64,000 nt of DNA from Calendula officinalis (Eukaryota > Streptophyta > Magnoliopsida > Asterales > Asteraceae), in the NCBI GenBank assembly GCA_963853835.1, contig OY970820.1, positions 75,202,909 through 75,266,908 on the forward strand, written 5' to 3'. The position numbers and the translations under genes were made by a program. The notes below the pieces were generated by a model. It saw only the letters and a list, made by a program, of their open reading frames with translations. It had not been told where the DNA came from and ran no database searches. Below are positions 57,439 through 64,000 of the stretch, piece by piece. Position 1 is the stretch's first letter. Each line of letters opens with the position of its first letter.

Positions 57439-58395
57439 TTTTAGTCCCCAGACTAAGTATATAAGATTTGATGATCGATAACTAAGAAGAATAATATCAG
57501 CTGTAGTATGTATCTCAGCTGAAGCAAGTATATGCAATAAACCTTCAGCTGAGTACGTACTTAGCTCTAGGAAAACAAGTCAAATCAGCAGCTATAGAAT
57601 AGTGTTCATTCGAAGTCTATGACCAAAGGACAAAGACAAGAAGAAGATCATCCAGCTGATGGTGGAATCAGCTGATGGTACCTGCTGCAGATAAAGACTT
57701 AGTGGAAATGTTCTTGACACGTTGAACATTTCCGCTTCCCACTCAAAGAAGAAGAAAACGATGAAGATCTTCTATTTTGGAATAGAAGATAATATGTCAG
57801 TACATCATCGTTTGTCCCTCCAAGCATGTAAACGGAAAGTCAACTACTTTTGTACTATCATAGTACACCTTTTCACTGTGCGTCAGAAAAGGTAGCAAAA
57901 GGAGTTTAACACAAAGTACACTTGGGGACTATAATCTATGCAAGTGCATTTAATGTTTCCGTGGACAAGTCTACATCGACGAATGATATGTTTACACGTC
58001 GAGTATCTTGTGGACAAAGGAACACGGATCTTGGGCTATATATAGAGACGTAAATGCTTGCATTTACACACACCTTTTAGAATTCATAGCACAAGAACAT
58101 TCTCTGAGAGTTTGTTATTGTCTGATATTAACTCTTTCGTAGTTATTACTCATGCATTCAATATCAGTTGTTAGTATCAGCTGATATAAACTTTCCTTGC
58201 ATTATCTTCTAGTTTGAGCGAACAAAAGTGTCATTTCAAGTATAGAGTTTTAGTTAGTTTACTATCTATTTCCGCAAACTTTGTACTGTATTAAGTTGTT
58301 TTAAAAAACTCTTAATCATTGAAATCTTGTGTGTTCTTTATCTTATCGTCTTCACTTGTCACAACGCAACACATTTGTGTTGTTGGGATCCAACA
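57439..58395 (+). repeat. Copia-1 3' LTR
   Basis: 957 bp, aligned along its length with 14818-15774. The first bases read TTTTAG in place of TGTTAG, so the terminal dinucleotide has mutated. The TATATATAG box is at about 58036-58045. Confidence 0.94.
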
Positions 58396-58400
58396 ATATG

Positions 58401-59829
<1,429 letters not shown>

Positions 59830-60888
59830 TTGATGATAACCCGTGATGAATCACGGGCGTACAGACCAAATTTCTTATTAATATTATGTAATCAATCACA
59901 CAATAAAATGTATATAAAAATAGTAAATTTAAAAAGACAGTGATTTACGTGGAAACCCAAATCGTAAAAAAAATCACGGGTTGATGAAGACGAGAGTCAA
60001 TCCACTATAATATTGCAATATTTACAAAACTTGACTAAAACAAAACGTATCGAAACAAAACGTGACTTTGCTCTTACGCCCGCATTTGCTTAATAAAACC
60101 CCATTCTTTTTATATATGTCATGCCCCTTTTCCCTACAACCAATATTGATAGCAAGTAATCCTTAAAAAAAATGTTTATTGACATTTTTATTTCACTCAA
60201 TTTTGTCAATAACTTAGGCTAGATCATTATTGTAATAAACAAAAAGCAAAGGATATGAGAAAGAATGACAAAAGGGAAACTTTGCTGCCAATCGTTTCAA
60301 AGACCCTTATATGTGGTTGTCTTTATGTATTGAGCAGATAGATACCTGTTTAAAATTGGTAATGGATGTCCATATACAAATTTTGATGAAACATTGAAAT
60401 GTTTTAACCCGCCAATCACACTTGGCCTACATATTTTGGTAACATTTAGAAACGTTTTGTGTCAGAATAATGTATCAAAAAAGCAAAAACTTAGGCAAGT
60501 TAAACCAGCCTAATGAATCTCAGATTCTGCAAAAACCACGAATTATATACACAACAACCTATTATATGCAAACACCGTATCATATGCAAACACCTTATGA
60601 ATCTTGTGAAACCCAAATCAAAATATTAGACCCAATAAGAAATACAAAAAACCTATAAATTCAACTATCTGGAATATGATTTCGGTATCATATTTCATAA
60701 TCACACTCGTGGATTCCACCTTTTCAATTCATCAAACTCTAAAAGTGTTTAACAATTATGTTTTCTACATTAAAAAAAGTCAACAAAAAGTCAGAGTGCA
60801 CAACCTGGATAATTCTTTCTGCACATTCAATGGGGGTTCGTGCCCACATACTTCCATACAAAATTAACAGCTTGATTTCACAATAGAT

Positions 60889-60979
60889 AACACCTAACCC
60901 GAGTTGACCCCTTATATATAACACCTAACCCGAGTTGACCCGTTATATATAACACCTAACCCGAGTTGACCCATCTATA
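60889..60979. repeat. 31-bp tandem repeat, about three copies
   Basis: Units start at 60889, 60920 and 60951, each AACACCTAACCCGAGTTGAC followed by CC-x-TTATATAT. The third unit is slightly truncated. The CGGGTT-type word also echoes in nearby flank sequence (61340-61480). Confidence 0.9.
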
Positions 60980-61043
60980 ACTAAACGTGTCAACAAATTC
61001 TTTTAACATTAGCTATAAAGACACCACTTGAAGATTTTGGTAC

Positions 61044-62300
61044 CTGACTTCAACATTATGATTACTTGTTGACGAGCCCCGTTTGGAATTCACGATTTCG
61101 TCAACACATTTTCCATCTCTGACAAATATTACTTTGACCCTCTTCAACAGTTTGACCACCATCCACATCAGCAAACACAGTCCTTAAAAGATCAAACGTA
61201 TGTATTTTAACCAGAAGTTTGACTTTTCAGTTTGACATGATTATTCTCAACCTTAAGCTTTCCTATACCACCTTTCATAGCTGACACAAATTATTTATAA
61301 AACAAAATTGAGAACTTGGACGAGAAAAAGAACATATCGGGCCAAACCCGGCCAGACCCGTTTCAAAGCATACCAATGAATTACTTTTTACCCATAATTT
61401 TATTTATTACTCACACTAATTATTTATAAAAAAAATTTGAAAATTTGAAAAAGTCAATTCGGGCCAATGCGACCCGGCCTGATTCAAACCAAACCAAAGA
61501 ATTACCCGTTTTGACTAACCTCGGGGAGCTTATTTTCTTCTGGCCTCAAAGTGTTTATAGGATTATGCCCACTTCTTAATTGTTCTAACTCAGCCTCATT
61601 TGTCTCTAAAAATAGCTTCATATTCGATATCTGAATAAACATATAAAAAGGTCCATAAAATAAAATTTCAAATAATAATTTTTTATTATTCTTGTTCACT
61701 AAAGATGAAAGATGAAAATCAAAATCAAACCTCTTCTCTCATTTCTTTGATTTCACACTTATCTACAGAATGAGCAGTATCGAATCCCCCTATATATACA
61801 CAACCCAAGACTACAAATAAGTCACAAGTTACCAAAAATAGAATATGAAATCATAATTATTGCATACTAAAAATGGAAACAGAAGAAAAGACGTATACTA
61901 TTTTTTTTACCTAAATATACTTGTAGGTGCAACACAAACAGAGATAAGGTATCACAAATTATACAAAACGTGATGGTAAGGCATAATACAAAGTTACAAA
62001 CATCCAAATTTGGTAGTATTACAAGTTAAACAAAACTCACTGGTGCAATCATTGATGCAAAAAACCATCACCAGCTGACTCAATTTGAAAACTTCCTGAA
62101 AACCATTACTGCAAAACATCCCTTTTTACACTCCACCTTTTAAAAACCATCATCTGCAATCATTGATGCAAAAAACCTCCTGAATATATCAAACACTCAA
62201 AGATCAAATTATTGCAAAAATGCAACCAAATTGACCAAACCTACAACACACAATTCAAACCTGTAATTTGTCTCGGTCAACCGCTCCTCTATGTATGCAA
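61044..62300 (-). other. Possible exons of an unrecognised coiled-coil gene
   Basis: On the minus strand two intervals look like plant exons. 61790-61731 encodes AHSVDKCEIKEMREE with donor GAG|GTTTGA. 61630-61520 (111 bp, both ends phase 0) encodes ISNMKLFLETNEAELEQLRS and more, with acceptor TTATTCAG and donor GAG|GTTAGT. Joined, they read as one helical, charged segment. A third open block at about 61179-61044 (VRDGKCVDEIVNSKRGSSTS) ends at CAG|GTACC. A short EERLTETNY stretch near 62261-62290 ends at CAG|GTTTGA. No start, stop or known domain was found. It may be part of a real gene or a decayed fragment. Confidence 0.35.
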
Positions 62301-62820
62301 AATAATAATAAGCAATTGATGTTGAACATTAATAAAAATACATAACTATGCAACAATTGAAAATCAGAGATGGAGAATTTTACTGTTGGAGCAGCGTACA
62401 ATATTCTTATTCTTCAAATTTCCTTCAAATTCATAAATTGACATTGGGTTTTTCACAAAGTAATATGCATATATCATTATCGGTAGTGAGATCATGATTA
62501 GGGTTTGAGTGAGAAGGTGAAGATATGATAAACAGATTTGGTCGCCAAAAAACTCAGATATTGAATGAAGTGCGTTTGCAGAAGAACCGCCGTGTGTTTG
62601 CAGGGATAAAGAAGAACTGCGTTAATAATATTTATTTTATCGTGATAACCAAGACGAACTGCAATTCCTATTATTTTGTAGAACTGGTTGTGTGGCCAAG
62701 TATTTTGGGGTATTGGGTTTATGGTGATAACTGAATTTCAAACTGCTGATTAGGATTAGTCCAGTTAGCATAGCTGACCTGGACAACATGAGGTGGCAAA
62801 CATTCAAAAAAACACTCATT

Positions 62821-63160
62821 ATATATATATATATAGGGGCGAATTAAGTTCAGAACAAATAAAGCTACAGAACCGGAAGAACTATATTTCAACCAATCAA
62901 TGGATAGTAATTTCCGAATGTCATTTTTATTTTCTTTTAATTCAGTGAGGGTAAAACCGGTAATGCAATAACATTCCTTTTTTATGGCAACAAACGTGTG
63001 AATTAATATTTTGCAAGATTTTAGGAAAGTTGCTGGTATAAATATTTATGTTATCGAATTTTAGGAAACGTGAGAATTTACGCTTTGCAAGATTTATTTT
63101 TACTTTTAATTAATATTCCTTTTGTTATCAAATTTTAGCTCAAATTTAAGGTCCGGTTTT
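62821..63160. repeat. TA-anchored non-coding repeat, one end visible
   Basis: A short (TA)n at 62821-62834 is followed by AGGGGCGAATTAAGTTCAGA and repeated AGAAC/GAACC-type words. The sequence before the (TA)n at 59725 (GGTTCTATGGTTCTGTCGCT, AAGGGTTCTGCG) resembles the opposite strand of such an end. This is probably an end of a small non-autonomous element. The other border was not found. Confidence 0.35.
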
Positions 63161-63355
63161 TTATGGACCGAATACATCAATGTTTTTATGAAATTACTTA
63201 TTATTTTTCACTCAATACATTAATGTCCATACAATTCCCTAGTTTCACCTCAAGCAAATATTTATAAAAAAACAAAATACATACATGTTATAAAAATATA
63301 TACATGTATGCTATAGTAACTGCTTCTAATCTATCTATAAAAACAATAACTGAAT

Positions 63356-63479
63356 ACAAATACATACATGTATACAAATATAAAATCTATATACAAACAT
63401 TGATGTTTCTTTCTAAATTATCTTCTTCATCTTCATCTTCGTAGAGTTTTGACAAATACATACATGTATACAAATATAA
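63356..63479. repeat. Dispersed 28-bp direct repeat
   Basis: ACAAATACATACATGTATAC followed by AAATATAA occurs at 63356-63383 and 63452-63479. Related ACATACATGT words lie at about 63280-63310. The core TACATGTA is palindromic. Confidence 0.75.
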
Positions 63480-63640
63480 CACCTATGTTACTCTAACACT
63501 TGTTAATAGTAACTGTACTGATCATCATCACCTCCATTTTCATCACCTATGACGTTAATAGCACCTGCTCCTTGTATCATCCACTAGAAAACATAATTAA
63601 TTATTAAATAATCAGTGATTAATTAAGACCATCAAATACA

Positions 63641-64000
63641 ACCAATATCCCCAAAAATTAAAAATTAAAAATTAAAAAGCATTTTTTAGGTATAATTTGA
63701 AGACGCCATTAAAATTGAGACCAGATTTCTCAAAAACCATTCCCATGACTAACAGATCCGAGATCTAAGCAAACAACTGGTAAACGAGATCCATTTGAAG
63801 AAAAACCATTTGAAGACGCCATTAAAAACGTCATTAAAAACGAAAACTATTTGAAGAAAATGTAACAATATAAGAGATCTTACTTGAATAGTCGGCCATT
63901 GAAGAAAAACTAAAAACCCATTTGAATAGTTGGTCATGAATGTTTTCAGATCTGAAACTAGAAACTAGAAACTAAAAACTAAAAACTAAAAGCCCATTTG
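63641..64000. other. AT-rich low-complexity sequence
   Basis: Holds (AAATT)n at about 63654-63680, a partly repeated CATTTGAAGACGCCATTAAA block, and a terminal run of GAAACTAGAAACTAAAAACT-type repeats to the window end. No gene was seen in 63161-64000. Confidence 0.5.

Larger units (their letters stand above)
14818..58395 (+). mobile_element. Copia-1: full-length LTR retrotransposon, the outer shell of the nest
   Basis: Two 957-bp LTRs (14818-15774 and 57439-58395) are flanked by a perfect 5-bp duplication ATATG (14813-14817 and 58396-58400). A primer-binding site and a polypurine tract sit in the expected places. The order is gag, protease, integrase, RT, RNase H, third ORF. Its own sequence occupies 14818-25121, 36338-36415 and 56258-58395; the rest is Copia-2 and a Gypsy element inserted in the third ORF. 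The LTRs differ at about two dozen sites (roughly 2.5%, counted by eye). Stops, frameshifts and changed active-site residues show it is dead. Confidence 0.95.

Noticed and set aside
60889..60979. CRISPR-like direct repeats
   Set aside because: The 31-bp units are head-to-tail with no unique spacers, in plant nuclear DNA. It is a simple tandem repeat.

Overview
The window looks like nuclear DNA of a flowering plant (a eudicot). It holds a four-exon gene with GT-AG introns, Stowaway-like MITEs, a plant L1-type LINE, tRNA-iMet-primed Copia and chromovirus Gypsy elements, and AT-rich spacers. The long third ORFs of the Copia elements resemble ones I associate with Asteraceae genomes. That family-level guess is inference.

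Layout. 1-832 is the 3' part of a Gypsy LTR cut by the window edge. 2118-3527 is the only clearly intact host gene, a clade A-type protein phosphatase 2C. Small MITE-like elements and short tandem duplications surround it. 6785-13010 is a decayed LINE carrying a 686-bp solo LTR (10917-11602) and an internal 183-bp tandem duplication. 13522-13908 is a broken arogenate/prephenate dehydratase remnant.

14813-58400 is a tower of LTR retrotransposons whose borders can all be read from target-site duplications. Copia-1 (+, 14818-58395, TSD ATATG) was split by Copia-2 (-, 25122-36332, TSD ACCGT) and by a Tekay-like Gypsy (+, 36416-56252, TSD GCCCA). The Gypsy was in turn split inside pol by Copia-3 (-, 41616-53051, TSD TCAAG). 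LTR divergence counted by eye (about 2.5%, 2.2%, 0.7% and 0.2%) falls in the order the nesting demands. Copia-3 is very young: its two LTRs differ by one base in 496.

The most interesting material lies in the three Copia elements. (a) Each has a third ORF of roughly 1,000-1,400 codons 3' of pol, and all three share an N-terminal domain. (b) Each has a phase-0 candidate intron of 1.1-1.3 kb that removes the C-terminal half of gag and would join Gag in frame to protease. (c) Each is peppered with its own short word (CAGCTG; CAGTAGT; ACTGAG/CTCAGT), which clusters in U3 and also recurs through the body of the element. The Gypsy LTR has a similar cluster of CGCGAA/TTCGCG.

58401-64000 is AT-rich spacer with a long (TA)n tract, a 31-bp tandem repeat, a few possible minus-strand exons of an unrecognised coiled-coil gene, and TA-anchored repeat ends. 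No rRNA, tRNA, CRISPR or organellar sequence was seen.
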